From contig JAKGHH010000002.1 of assembly GCA_022828595.1 (NCBI GenBank), positions 85,094,076 through 85,158,075 of the forward strand: a stretch of DNA of 64,000 nucleotides, read 5' to 3'. Shown piece by piece: positions 1 to 10,520 of the stretch. Every line of letters begins with the position of its first letter. Within the stretch, counting starts at the first letter, position 1. The position numbers and the translations under genes were made by a program. A model generated the notes under the pieces. That model searched no databases. It saw only the letters and a program-made list of their open reading frames with translations, and had not been told where the DNA came from. The DNA is from Nelumbo lutea (lineage: Eukaryota; Streptophyta; Magnoliopsida; Proteales; Nelumbonaceae).

Positions 1-16
1 CTCGAGCATTCTAACA
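1..16 (-). repeat. 3' LTR of element A, first 16 bases only
   Basis: The sequence ctcgagcattctaaca matches the outer end of the 5' LTR at 16780-16795 and lies next to the polypurine tract. The rest of the LTR is to the left of the window. Confidence 0.85.
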
Positions 17-28
17 CTCCCCCTCAAG
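17..28 (-). other. Polypurine tract of element A
   Basis: On the minus strand this reads CTTGAGGGGGAG, immediately before the LTR head TGTTAG. Elements B, C, D and E carry the same tract at the equivalent place. It primes plus-strand DNA synthesis. Confidence 0.85.
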
Positions 29-1381
29 CTAGAGAGTATATATCATATAGTCCCAGCTTGTTACAAATGTAATCTATTCTTTCCCGAGACAATCCCTTTG
101 TGAAGAGATCTGCCCACTGATTTCCTGAGCTCACATTAGATGTAGTTATTACCCCACTCATCACTTTCTCTCTCACAAAGTGACAATCCACCTCAATATG
201 TTTAGTTCTTTCATGGAAGACGGGATTGGATGAGATGTGAACAGCAGTTTGGTTATCACAGTATAATTTCATGGGTTTGTCAATTGAGAATCCCATCTCC
301 TGTAATAAGTTCTTCAGCCATACTAGTTCACATGTGGTATGGGCCATAGCCCTGTACTTTGCTTCTGCACTACTTCTTGCCACCATTGTTTGCTTCTTGC
401 TTTTCCAAGTTACAAAATTGCCACCCAGGAAGTACAATACCCTGTGGTTAATCTCCTGTCTGATATAGAGCCAGCCCAGTCAACATCTGTGTACCCTACT
501 ATCTCAAGAGTTCCTCCATTTTGGTATAACGAACCACGACCTGGAGCACCCTTTAGGTACCTAACAATTCTCAGAACAGCTTCCCAGTGAGGAACCCGGG
601 GATGTTGCATAAACTAACTCACCACACTCACAGCAAATGATATATCTGGTCGGGTAATGGCTAGGTAGTTCAAATTTCCCACCAACCTTTTATATCTTCT
701 AGGATCATCAAACTCTTCACCTGCATCCACACTCAACTTGGCATTGAGTTCCATAGGAGTCTTTACTGGTTTAGCACCTAACAACCCTGTTTCTTCAAGT
801 AGATCAAGAACATATTTTCTCTGACATAGGTTGATCCCCTGTTATGACCTCGCAACCTCTATTCCTAGAAAATACTTCAGCTTCCCCAGATCTTTCGTAT
901 TGAAGTGGTCCTGTAAGAATTTCTTCAGCCTGTCAATTCCATTGTTGTCACTTCCAGTTATGACAATATCATCCACATACACGACTAGCGAGATTTTCCC
1001 ATCCTTTGAGTTATAACTGAATACAGAATGATCAACCTGACACTGTTTCATCCCAAAGGCCTTCACCACTTCACTGAACTTGCCAAACCATGCACGTGGA
1101 GATTGTTTCAATCCATAGACTGCCTTTTTGAGCCTACACACCTTACCAGCCTCCCCCTGAGCAACAAACCCTGGTAGTTGCTCCATATACACCTCCTCAA
1201 CAAGATCACCATGTAGGAAGGCATTTTTTATGTCAAGTTGTACGAGAGGCCAATCATACATAGCAACTAATGAAATCAACACCCGAACCGAACCAATTTT
1301 AGCCACAGGGGAGAATGTCTCCATATAGTCCACACCATATAACTGAGAATAGCCCTTGGCCACTAACCTTGCCTTCAATCA
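24..1381 (-). pseudogene. Element A pol, RT and RNase H part (broken)
   Basis: The C-terminal half of copia pol. The segment 842-1378 carries reverse transcriptase blocks [32 protein letters not shown] and the catalytic YVDD in LVVYVDDIVITG, ending in FLGIEVARS. It is cut from the upstream part by a TGA at 1379-1381 where the family has arginine. From 841 to 610 the connection region survives only in changing frames, with a recognisable TRPDIS-type motif. RNase H is visible at 410-610 (YTDVDWAGSISDRR) and at 24-437 (SSAEAKYRAMAHTTCELVWL, then LYCDNQTAVHISSNPVFHERTKHIE), which also has a frame change between them. The C terminus runs to the polypurine tract, as in its relatives. Not functional as it stands. 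Confidence 0.85.
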
Positions 1382-2517
1382 TTCCACACTGCCATCAATA
1401 AGATACTTCACTGTATAGACCCATTTACACCCAACAGTGTGCTTACCAGGAGGAAGAGTGGTGAGTTCCCATGTGTGATTATGTTGTAGAGCAGAGAGTT
1501 CTTCTTCCATGGCTTGCCGCCACCCTGGGGAGGTAAGGGCTTCCTGTACAATCTTGGGAACAGATGAGAGTAATGATATAAACTTGCAATGAGAAGCAGA
1601 AAGGTGAGCAGTGGAAACATAGTCTGAAATGGGATGAGAAGTACAAGTACGTTTACCTTTCCGCAGAGCAATAGGGAGATCAAGATTTGAGGGAAAAGGA
1701 GCAGTAGTAGGATCTGTTGACAGGTGCTGAAGTGGAGGAGGGGCCGAAGCACTTCTGCAGGTATACACTTGAGTAATTGGCAGCCTCTCAGTAGTAACAA
1801 GCATATGATGTGCATCTGCAATAGGAATGGGAGCTACGGGAAGAGTGTCCACAACCAGTACAGGAAGAGGAACCACAAAGAGAGAAGAAGAGACCCCGGC
1901 ATATGAGAAAAACGGAACTGATTCAAAGAAGGTGACATCAGAGCACACAAACGATTTATGAGATTTTGGGTTATAACACTTATACCCTTTTTGAGTCCTC
2001 GAGTAGCCAAGAAAGATACACTTCGTAGCTCGAGCATCTAGCTTGTCTACTCCAGGCCCCAAATGTTGAACAAAACAAACACAACCAAAGACTCTTGGGG
2101 TGAGAGGAAATGAAGACAAAGTGGGAAACAACACGGAGAAAGGGGATTGACTTCCAAGGATTGACATGGGCATCCGATTTATCAAAAAACAGGATGTAAG
2201 AACATCATCACTCCAAAAATGCTTTGGGACATTCATATTGATCATCAAGGACCAAGTAGTTTCAAGAAGATGTCTATTTTTCCGTTCAGCTACACCGTTT
2301 TGTTGCGGGGTGTAGGCACAAGAAGTTTGATGAATTATCCCATGATGTTCTAGGTGTTGCTGAAATGGTGAGGAGTTGTATTCTTTGGCATCAGAGCGAA
2401 GTATTTTCATATGAACACCAAATTGAGTGCGTATTTCAGCATGAAATTTTTGAAAAATAGAGAACAATTCACTACGGTCTTTCATAAGATAGATCCATGT
2501 CATCCTTGAAAAGTCAT
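1379..2517 (-). pseudogene. Element A pol, integrase and start of RT
   Basis: An open segment of about 380 residues. It starts in the integrase core (NDFSRMTWIYLMKDRSEL), keeps the second catalytic aspartate in RSDAKEY and the catalytic glutamate in NGVAERKNRHLLE, and runs through the GYSRTQKGYKCY region into the RT N terminus (WRQAMEEELSALQHNHTWEL, GCKWVYTVKY). Bases 2518-2545, which extend the open frame upstream, belong to the LTR of element C and not to this gene. The upstream half of the integrase domain continues at 8402, across C. The frame closes at a TGA (1379-1381) where relatives have the arginine of [11 protein letters not shown]. Confidence 0.88.
2513..2517. repeat. Target-site duplication of element C (left)
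   Basis: gtcat here is repeated exactly at 8397-8401 on the other side of element C. Removing C and one copy restores the integrase frame of element A. Confidence 0.9.
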
Positions 2518-2845
2518 TGTAGAGGAGATGGGCTGAATGGCCCATAGACTGTCATTTCATGTTATGTTATGCTTCTCTTTGTTATGGGCCTTATTTTGGG
2601 CCCATACTCTGTAATATTCTATTTTTTTGTATTTTTCTGCCACTCAAGGGCTTCTCTGTAATTTATCAAAGATTAACACCTTAATAAAATGTTTAGAGTG
2701 TTAGAGTGAGGTAATGTTCGAACCTCTCACTCTCTAACACTCATTGAAGCAGCTCTCTCCCTTCTCTTCCTCTCTTGTTTGTTGTTTTGCTGTTTTGCAT
2801 CTAATCTCAAACAGTTCCATACATCAAGTGAACTGTTTTTCAACT
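2518..2845 (+). repeat. 5' LTR of element C
   Basis: Starts TGTAGAGGAGATGGGC and ends TTTTTCAACT, directly before the primer-binding site. It contains aataaa at about 2682-2690 as a candidate polyadenylation signal. It is paired with 8078-8396 and is about 9 bases longer because of an indel near 2565. Confidence 0.93.
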
Positions 2846-2857
2846 TGGTATCAGAGC
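2846..2857 (+). other. Primer-binding site of element C
   Basis: tggtatcagagc directly follows the LTR. This is the usual plant copia site, complementary to the 3' end of initiator methionine tRNA. Confidence 0.92.
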
Positions 2858-3701
2858 GGGTCGTTGCTTGGTGTGTCCCTCATGTGGTTCTAGTTCAGCC
2901 AACTGCATGAGGAGGTTCTAGGGCTGAATGTTTACAGTCATTTGCTTGATTCTTGGAGGTCATTGGAGGATGCCCAAGTTTCTATACACTTGGAGAAGGG
3001 TTCAATGACCAGGAGGAATCAGAGAGCAAGTTTTCCAGCCTGATTTGAAATCAGAGAAAAGGGATTTCGAAGCTAGCTCAGAGAGCGAAGTGTTCGGCCT
3101 GGTTTGAAGTTCAAACCAGAGATACTGTAAGTTGTTTTCTCAGTTCTTTGCTGAGTTATTTTTGTTATTTGGGAGGACTGTTAAAGCATTCAAAGCACAC
3201 CTCCATTCGGCCCACTGTTGCTGGACTGATTTCTGGGTTATTTTGGAAGTGTGGTTCGGCTGTTATTGGGCTTCCAAACTGCTGAAAACTGATCTAAATT
3301 AAGTGGTACAAGCCTCTACTTTAGTTTAGCTGCTTCTTAGACCTAGACAAAGTGTTCTTGAAGTGATTTCTGCTTGTTAACAGTGAAGTGTTGACTGTTG
3401 CATACATAGTGTTTGTAAAAAATCCTCTTAGGTACTATGGACTGTTTTCTTTGTTCTCTTTGGGAAATTATTGTTGGGAACCAAGAATACATATTGTTTG
3501 GAGGCCCGCTGATTGTTCCTTGAAGGCTGAATCATGGTTTCTTCTCTTTGAAAGTGCTGCCACCGAACTTGGTTCTCACGGCTGTCAGTTCTGAACTGAG
3601 TTTATGTGTTGCTGTGTTTGCTATTGTTTCAACTCAATCTGAGTTCTTTGAAATCAGATCACTTTTAAAGGCTTGCCGAAACCCTAATAAGCTGTTACAT
3701 A
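2858..3701 (+). other. 5' leader of element C
   Basis: 844 bases between the primer-binding site and the gag start. It holds only short, uncharacteristic open frames. The leader of D (29693-30513) is its relative. Confidence 0.75.
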
Positions 3702-5327
3702 ATGGACTTCTTAGAAATTGAGAACAAGAGCACTGCTGAATATGGACATAATTCGGGAACTACAATTGAATCCTTGTTGGTTGTAACTATAGTTAAATTG
3801 GATGGAACCAATTATTCGGCCTGGTCGCAATCCGTAAAAATTCATATTTGCATTAGAGGAAAGTGGGGGTTTATCTCTGGAGCAAGAAAGCTCCCCCAGA
3901 GGAGGATCCCTCTTATGAGAAATGGGTGCAAGAGAATTCACATAGTGATTGGGTGGCTTGTGAACGCAATGCAGCCACAGATTAGCCAACATTACCTGTG
4001 GATGAACTCGGCTAAAGAAATCTGGGATAGTGCTGCAGAAACTTACTCCCAGAAGTTGAATGTTGCCAGAGCCTACAAACTGAGAAGTGATGTGAAGAAT
4101 CTAAGGCAGGGGGAGAAGTCACTTGCAGCAAACTTCTCAACCCTAAAATCTCTATGGAAAAAGATTGATTTGATAGAGGCTATGACATGGGATACCCCCA
4201 AGGATGCTGAAACATACAAGAAATTGGTTGAAAGGAATAGAGTCTTTGAGTTCTTGACAGGGCCGAACTCTAAATATGACATTACAAAGCAAAACATCTT
4301 GTCAAAGGAAAATGTTTCATTGTCACAAACATATACTTTGGTCAGCAGTGAAGAAAGTAGGAGGCAAATGCAAGTTCAAGGAGTCAGTATCAATGATCAT
4401 TTTGCAAATATGGGAATTAAACCCAAAGGGGTTACAGGAGCTCACAGTGGCACAGGAAGGAAGGAGGTGGTGTGTGAATATTGTAAGAAACCGAAACACA
4501 CAAAGGACAAATGCTGGAAATTGCATCCCAATCTTGTACCTATCAGATTCCAGAAGAAGAATGATAGTAGAAAGACAGGAAGTGAACATGCAGCCACAAG
4601 CACAGATACAAAGGTTGAGTCTACCAGTGCACAATTGGCAGCCATAAAAGTTGAATATGAGAAGTTTGGAAAGATGATCAGCCAGATTGAAGTTGTAACT
4701 TCATCATCCAACCCTTCTGGAAGTCTAGCCACCACTGCATTTGCTCACTCAGGTATAAGGGCTTCTGCTAACTATGCATCCACCTCAGGTAATCACAAAA
4801 CCCCTTGGATCATAGACTCAGGTGCTTTTGATCACATGACCAACCTTTCCACTTTGTTTGTTTCATATGATTTACTTCCTGGTCGTGACAAAATCACCTT
4901 AGCTGATGGTTCTCTTGCCCCTATTTCTGGCAAGGGAACTGTCAAGGCTACAAACTCCTTACTCTTATCTTCCACTCTTCATGTACCTAAATTAAATACC
5001 AACTTATTATCTGTAAGTAGCCTGACCAAGTCATTGAATTGTTGTGTAACCTTTTTCCCTTCTCACTGTGTGTTTCAGGACCTGAAGTCTCAGAAGGTGA
5101 TTGGGAGTGGCCATGAAGCGAATGGAATATACTTGCTCGATACCCTTGGCCAATGCTTTGATCATCCCAAGAATGTTGCTTTTGGTTCTACTTTTCTAGA
5201 GTCTGTCAGTCAAATTATGTTGAGTCATTGTCGGTTGGGTCATTTACCTTTTTCTGCTTTAAGTCATTTGTTTCCAAAACTGTTTAAGGGAGTCAGTGTG
5301 TCCAGTCTCAATTTTGAGTCCTGTTAG
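3702..5327 (+). pseudogene. Element C gag, protease and pre-integrase
   Basis: An uninterrupted frame of 541 residues. The N-terminal copia gag domain has LDGTNYSAWSQSVKIHI and LRQGEKSLAANFSTLKSLW. A CCHC zinc knuckle begins at residue 258 (CEYCKKPKHTKDKC). The aspartic protease active site DSGA is at residue 372 in WIIDSGAFDHM. The pre-integrase zinc-binding HHCC region starts with HCRLGH and ends at the stop after FESC. Compared with D, residues about 62-82 are read out of frame between two compensating indels, so that stretch is probably non-native. The start ATG at 3702 matches the homologous start in D. After 5327 the frame is closed by stops, so no full polyprotein can be made. Confidence 0.88.
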
Positions 5328-6043
5328 TTGTCAAAGCATTATAGAAAAAATTACCCTGTGAGTAATAAAAGATCCTCTTTTCCTTTTCATATTGTGCACT
5401 CTAATGTGTGGGGGCCTTACCACTTATCCTCTATGGGGGTTTACAGATATTTTATCCTGTTTATTGATGACTTTTCTAGATTCACTTGGACATAATTAAT
5501 AAAATCCCGGGATGAAGTCCCAAGACTTGTGAGGCAATTTTATGAGCTTGTTTTAACTCAATTTGATACCAAAATTAAGGTTTTCAGATCTGACAATGCA
5601 AAAGAGTATTTTGAGAAGAGCTTATCCTTGTATCTCTCTGACATGGGGTTATTCATCAAAGCTCCTGTGTTAGAACCCCTGAACAAAATGGAGTTGCTGA
5701 GAGAAAAAATAAACATATTGTTGAAGTTGCAAGGAGCCTTTTGTTTGCCTCACATGTTCCCACAAGATTTTGGGGTGATGTTGTACTTACTGCTACCTAT
5801 CTCATAAGTCGTATGCCATCCAAGGTTTTAGGGTTTAAATCCCCTTTCTGTCTTCTTCATCCAGACAAGGATCTCTTCCCAATTCCTCTTCGTGTGTTTG
5901 GCTGTACCTACTATGTTCACATTCCAAGTGTCAAGAGACAAAAGTTTGAACCGAAAGCCCACAAATGCATCTTCCTTGGTTACCTCCCCACACAAAAGGG
6001 TTATTGCTGTTTTGATCCAAAGACTGGCACCTGATATGTCTCT
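5328..6043 (+). pseudogene. Element C integrase (broken)
   Basis: Integrase core in several frames. The sequence shows HSNVWGPYH (the D of HSDVWGP is N here), a DDFSRFTW-like stretch ending in stops, then RSDNAKEYF in 5529-5807, a frameshift in the NGVAERKN region, and VPTRFWGDVVLTATYLISRMPSK in 5741-6034. The last frame ends at a TGA where D has arginine in GTRYVSM, a CGA to TGA change. The first catalytic aspartate is altered and there are several stops, so it is dead. Confidence 0.85.
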
Positions 6044-8065
6044 ATGGATGTTACCTTTGATGAACTTTCTCCTTTTTATGGTTCCTCTCAGGAAGGGCAT
6101 TGTCCACAGGGGGAGAGTCTGTCACAAGTTTTTGCTCTTCCTCTTCTTGTCCCAGTTGAGTCTCTTGACAAACCTGTATCCTCACTAAATGAATCAAAGG
6201 AAGATCAATCACTTCATACCTCTTGTCCTAGTGCCCCTATTTCTTTACCTCCTCGTCCTACCCATAATACCAAAGTGTATCAAAGGCAGAGATCCAGGAA
6301 TGAGCAAGTAGTTTCCCTTACAACAGATGAGGCTCATACATTCCCAATCACAGATGAGATAACAGGTACTGCTTCAGCTCCTTTGGAATCATCCTTCTCA
6401 GACCTTGATGTCCCCATTGCTATTAGGAAAGGGAAGCGGAAGTGTACTGCACACTGCATTTCCAAACACCTTTCTTATGGCCTGCTTTCTCCTTCATACT
6501 TTGCCCATCTCTCTTCTGTTGCTTCTAACCCCATTCCTAGGTCTTTCTCAGAAGCCCTTGGGATTCCAGAATGGAGAGATGCCATGGAGACTGAAATGGA
6601 TGCTCTACATGCAAATGGTACTTGGGAGGTGGTGGATTTGCCTGAAGGAAATGATCCAGTTGGGTGCAAGTGGGTTTTTACCATTAAATACAGGGCTGAT
6701 GGAACTATTAAGAGGTACAAGGCCAGACGTGTTGCAAAATGCTACACACAGACATATGGGATTGACTACCTGGAGACTTTTGCCCCTATTGCCAAGATGA
6801 CATTTGTGAGGGTTCATTTATCTCTAGCAGTTCACTTTGATTGGCCTCTCTATCAGTTAGATGTAAAGAATGCATTTCTGAATGATGACTTACATGAGGA
6901 TGTCTACATGTGTCTTCCTCCAGGGATGTATGGGAAAGATATGCAAGGAAAGGTATGTAAATTGAAGAAATCACTTTATGGTCTCAAACAATCTCCTAGA
7001 GCCTGGTTTGAGAGATTTAGAGCTGCACTTGTTAAATTCGGCTATGTTCAAACACAGTCAGATCATACTCTGTTTGTGAAGAAAAGTGGATCTCTAGCAG
7101 CGTATCTCATTGTGTATGTTGATGACATTATAGTGATTGGTGATGATGCCTCAGGCATTCTGGCCCTTAAGTCTTTCCTCCCTACAGAATTTGAGATTAA
7201 GGATCTGAGGGAGTTGAGATACTTCCTTGGCATAGAAGTTGCCAGATCCAAGGATGGGATTCTTATTTCCCAAAGGAAATATGTCCTTGATTTGTTGTTT
7301 GAAACTGGAAAACTGGGTGCAAGACCAGCTGCAACTCCCATTGATATGAGTCACAAACTTTCAGCTTCGGATGGAACTTTGTTGGAAGACAAAGGGGTCT
7401 TTCAGAGACTTCTTGGGAAGCTTCTGTACCTGTGCATGACTAGGCCAGATATTGCGTATGCTGTCAGTTGCATTAACCAATTCATGCATGCTCCTAAAGA
7501 TACTCATATGGCAGCAACAGAACGGATTTTGTTCTATCTGAAAGGCTCTCTAGGAAAAGGAATTCTATTTACCAAGCATGGTCATCTGAAACTTGAAGCC
7601 TATACTGATGTTGATTGGGCGGGAAATATTGATGATAGAAGATCTACTTCAAGGTATTACAGTCTGGTGGCTGGTAATGTTGTCTCTTGGAGGAGTAAGA
7701 AATAATCTGTTGTGGCCCGATCCTCCGCAGAAGCAGAGTATAGAGCCATAGCACATGGAGTCTCGGAATTGTTGTGGCTAAGGTCCTTAATGGAAGAACT
7801 TGGGATTGATCATGACAAACCCATGATGTTGTACTGTGATAACTAGGCTGCCATCAACAATGCTCACAACCCGGTACAACATGATCGAACCAAACATATT
7901 GAAGTTGATCGACACTTTATTCGAGAAAGAGTCTCCTCTGGTGAAGTGTGTCTTCCATTCATTTCTTCTGAAGGACAATTAGCAGATTTTCTCACCAAGG
8001 GCATTTCCAAGGCAAGGCTTCAGCCTGACACTGGCAAACTGGGCATGATTAACATCTATGCTTAG
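6044..8065 (+). pseudogene. Element C reverse transcriptase and RNase H
   Basis: A long open frame of 553 residues (6044-7705) covers the end of integrase and nearly all of [64 protein letters not shown], catalytic YVDD in IVYVDDIIVIGDD, FLGIEVARS, TRPDIAYAVS, then the start of RNase H (YTDVDWAGNIDDRR). A TAA after WRSKK closes it at 7703-7705. The rest of RNase H is readable in the same frame to about 8065, with a further TAG inside LYCDN(stop)AAIN, where D has glutamine, and another near the end before LEGEC. Confidence 0.88.
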
Positions 8066-8077
8066 CTTGAGGGGGAG
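8066..8077 (+). other. Polypurine tract of element C
   Basis: cttgagggggag immediately before the 3' LTR. Confidence 0.88.
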
Positions 8078-8396
8078 TGTAGAGGAGATGGGCCGAATGG
8101 CCCATAGACTGTCATTTCATGTTTCTCTTTGTTATGGGCCTTGTTTTGGGCCCATACTCTGTAATGTTCTGTTTTTTTGTATTTTTCTGCCCACTCAAGG
8201 GCCTCTCTATAATTTATCAAAGATTAACACCTTAATAAAATGTTTAGAGTGTTAGAGTGAGGTAATGTTCGAACCTCTCACTCTCTAACACTCATTGAAG
8301 AAGCTCTCTCTCTTCTCTTCCTCTCTTGTTTGTTGTTTTGCTGTTTTGCATCTAAGCTCAAACAGTTCCATACATCAAGTGAACTGTTTTTCAACT
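8078..8396 (+). repeat. 3' LTR of element C
   Basis: Starts TGTAGAGGAGATGGGC and ends TTTTTCAACT, followed by the target duplication gtcat at 8397-8401. It is closely similar to 2518-2845. Confidence 0.93.
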
Positions 8397-8401
8397 GTCA
8401 T

Positions 8402-8909
8402 CAACAAAGATTACAGAATACTTATACCCATTGTATTACACCACTTTAACTGGACCCCATACATCAGAATGAACTAAAGCAAAAGAACTTGAGACACGAC
8501 TATCAATTCTTGGACTAAATGAGACTCGATGATGTTTTCCCAACTGACATGACTCACAATCTAATGATGAAAGATGACTCAATGAAGGAACTAGTAGCTT
8601 CAAAGCCTTGAGAGAGGGATGACCAAGTCTGCAGTGCCATTGGAGAGGAGTAAGAGACGACTGAAAAGCCACTGGGGGGCCACCACCATCTAGGTAATAC
8701 AAACCACCTGCTCCATGCCCTCCACCATTCTTCCTCCTCGTCTTGAGATCCTGAAACACACAAGAAGAAGGATAGAAGGTTACAGAACAATTAAGGAACT
8801 TGGTTAATCTGCTAACAGACATAAGGTTAAAAGGGAACTTAGGGACATATAAAACAGATGTTAAAGACAAGGAGAGAACAACATCACCAACACCACAGAT
8901 AGGAGATGT
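8402..8909 (-). pseudogene. Element A protease C terminus, pre-integrase and integrase start
   Basis: The middle piece of element A between insertions C and B. Reading right to left: SVLYVPKFPFNLMSVSRLTK (end of protease), LKTRRKNGGGHGAGGLYYLD, the HHCC zinc region HCRLGHPSLKAL with CESCQLGKH, then VHSDVWGPVKVV carrying the first catalytic aspartate of integrase. A stop follows KVV, after which the frame continues into an IFVDD-like end that joins DFSRMTW at 2512 once element C is removed. The precise continuity shows that both insertions hit a copy that was then colinear. Confidence 0.88.
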
Positions 8910-8914
8910 AGAAC
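8910..8914. repeat. Target-site duplication of element B (left)
   Basis: agaac, repeated exactly at 14547-14551. Confidence 0.9.
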
Positions 8915-9205
8915 TGTTAGAATGTTAGAGTGATGTTCGGCTAATAAGAGTTCTTATTAGTCCATTCTTATGTTTAACTTATCTTGTAACTGGACCTGTG
9001 TTAATGGGCCTAATCCTGTTTAATGATTTAAGTCATCTGGGTGTCCCATCACTAATCAGGGGCATCCCAGTAATTTCTTGTACCTTGTACTACATTCATC
9101 TATAAATAAAAGACTGGTTGACTGGCTAGTACAGTTCGACATTCTCTTCAATTTTGTGGTTCTCTTCTCTTCTTTGCTACTTTGAGTATAGCTCCTCAGA
9201 TTACA
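8915..9205 (+). repeat. 5' LTR of element B
   Basis: Starts TGTTAGAATGTTAGAG and ends CTCAGATTACA. A TATA-like tataaataaa lies at 9101-9110, the probable promoter. It is paired with 14256-14546 at equal length. Confidence 0.95.
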
Positions 9206-9217
9206 TGGTATCAGAGC
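9206..9217 (+). other. Primer-binding site of element B
   Basis: tggtatcagagc directly after the LTR, complementary to initiator methionine tRNA. Confidence 0.92.
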
Positions 9218-9839
9218 ATTAGCTCCTTCCTGGTTTCAATAGGCGCACTCTCTTCTCTTGCTGTCTTTTCATCTTCTCTCTTCCTTTTCTGGGTTGTTGC
9301 AGTAAAAACTTAGGAGTGTAAGAGAGTAAAGCAAGTTCGAACCTAGGGTTTCTCTTGGTTGTAGGACTCAAGGGAAGTAAGACCCAGGAGTAGATGTCCT
9401 ACTAGGTTATTTTCAGCAAGTAGTAGCTATTGGTCTCCTAAGAGAGGTCTGTGTAGGACAGACCTAGTTGAGGACTGATTTCAGCAGTTCTAGCACTAGC
9501 CGAAAGGGGGAGAGCTTCCTCTACAGTTGCAGCTTCGTGCTCCAGCAAGACTTGCGCAGAACAAGTGGTAAAGACTTAGCCTCTTCTACAGTTGCAACTT
9601 CGGTGCATCAACAAGACTCTTACAGAACTGTGGCAACTTCAGTTACAGATTTTCTTCAGGTCGGTTATCAGCCCTACTTCTGCACTGCACAATTGCAGCC
9701 TTAAACTTCTACCAGCACTGTGAACTGGTTCAGTTACAGACCTTTACTTGCTATTGTACCCGAACTATGAACACTTCTACCAGCACTGTGAACACTGTGA
9801 CCACTTCGGCCAGTCCTAAACAGAACCACCTACAGCAAT
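9218..9839 (+). other. 5' leader of element B
   Basis: Untranslated leader with short repeated phrases (for example ctaccagcactgtgaac at about 9708 and 9778). No credible coding frame before gag. Confidence 0.7.
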
Positions 9840-10520
9840 GTGAACAACTCTTGGACTGAAGCCAGGATGTCCTCACTATCCGGTGAAGTTTCCTCTAGAG
9901 ATAACAGACCTGTCACAAGGTCCTCAAACCTAGAAAACCCTAATCTGCACAGCTTGCAGATTACAAGTGTGTTGCTGGATGAGTATAACTTCAGAGAGTG
10001 GTCCGCCTCAGCAATGCTGTTCATTACCTCTTGTGATCTCACAGGCTATTTGGATGGAGACAAGAAACAACCAGAAATTGGCAGTCCTGAATACACCGTG
10101 TGGCACAAGGAAAATGCCACAGTCATGTCTTGGTTGCTGGCCTCCATGACTCCTAGGGTGGCCAAAACTGTTCATCACTTCCCTACAACCGCTAAAATTT
10201 GGGAGAAAGTATCTAAGACATACGGCCAGAAAAAGAACAATTCTAGAATCTACAGGTTGAACCAAGACATTGCAGCCCTAAGGCAAGGAGACATGTCCGT
10301 GGCAACCTACTTTGCAACACTGGAAGGCCTCTGGGAAGAGCTTGACCACCACTTGATTTTGGATTGAGAAAATGCCAATGATAAGGGGAGGCATGACAAG
10401 CAGATTGAGGAAGGCAAGGCCTTCAAGTTTCTGGCGGGTCTTGGCCCTGTATATGAAGGTATAAGGTTACAGATTCTAGGGAGAGATGAATTACCTGAGC
10501 TTCACCATGTCCACTACCTG
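9840..10520 (+). pseudogene. Element B gag, N-terminal part with one stop
   Basis: Copia gag domain: LDEYNFREWSASAMLFI, KENATVMSWLLASMTPRV, TYGQKKNNSRIYRLNQDIAALRQGD and ATYFATLEGLWEELD. A TGA at 10365-10367 interrupts it after HLILD. The same frame then continues as ENANDKGRHDKQIEEGKAFK and FLAGLGPVYEGIRLQILGRD, which is normal gag sequence, and joins the frame starting at 10521. The likely start is the ATG at 9840, or the in-frame ATG at 9867 (MSSLSGEV). One point mutation therefore separates this gag from an open one. Confidence 0.85.

Larger units (their letters stand above)
2518..8396 (+). mobile_element. Copia LTR retrotransposon C, nested in A
   Basis: A full-length plus-strand copia element of 5879 bases, with LTRs at 2518-2845 and 8078-8396, primer-binding site, polypurine tract and exact gtcat target duplications. 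The LTRs differ by about nine substitutions and two indels (a 9- to 10-base stretch around 2565 and one base), roughly 3 percent, so it is fairly young. Gag-pol is broken by several stops. It belongs to the same family as element D (19229-30862), which lies in the opposite orientation: the LTRs, gag and pol are closely similar. The LTR ends are TG...CT and not TG...CA. Confidence 0.95.

Noticed and set aside
1408..1821. Minus-strand open frame of 137 codons inside element A
   Set aside because: It overlaps the integrase frame of A in another frame and has no copia motif; a shadow.
9206..9217. tRNA-like matches at the primer-binding sites
   Set aside because: Only the 12 bases complementary to a tRNA 3' end are present; no tRNA gene is encoded.
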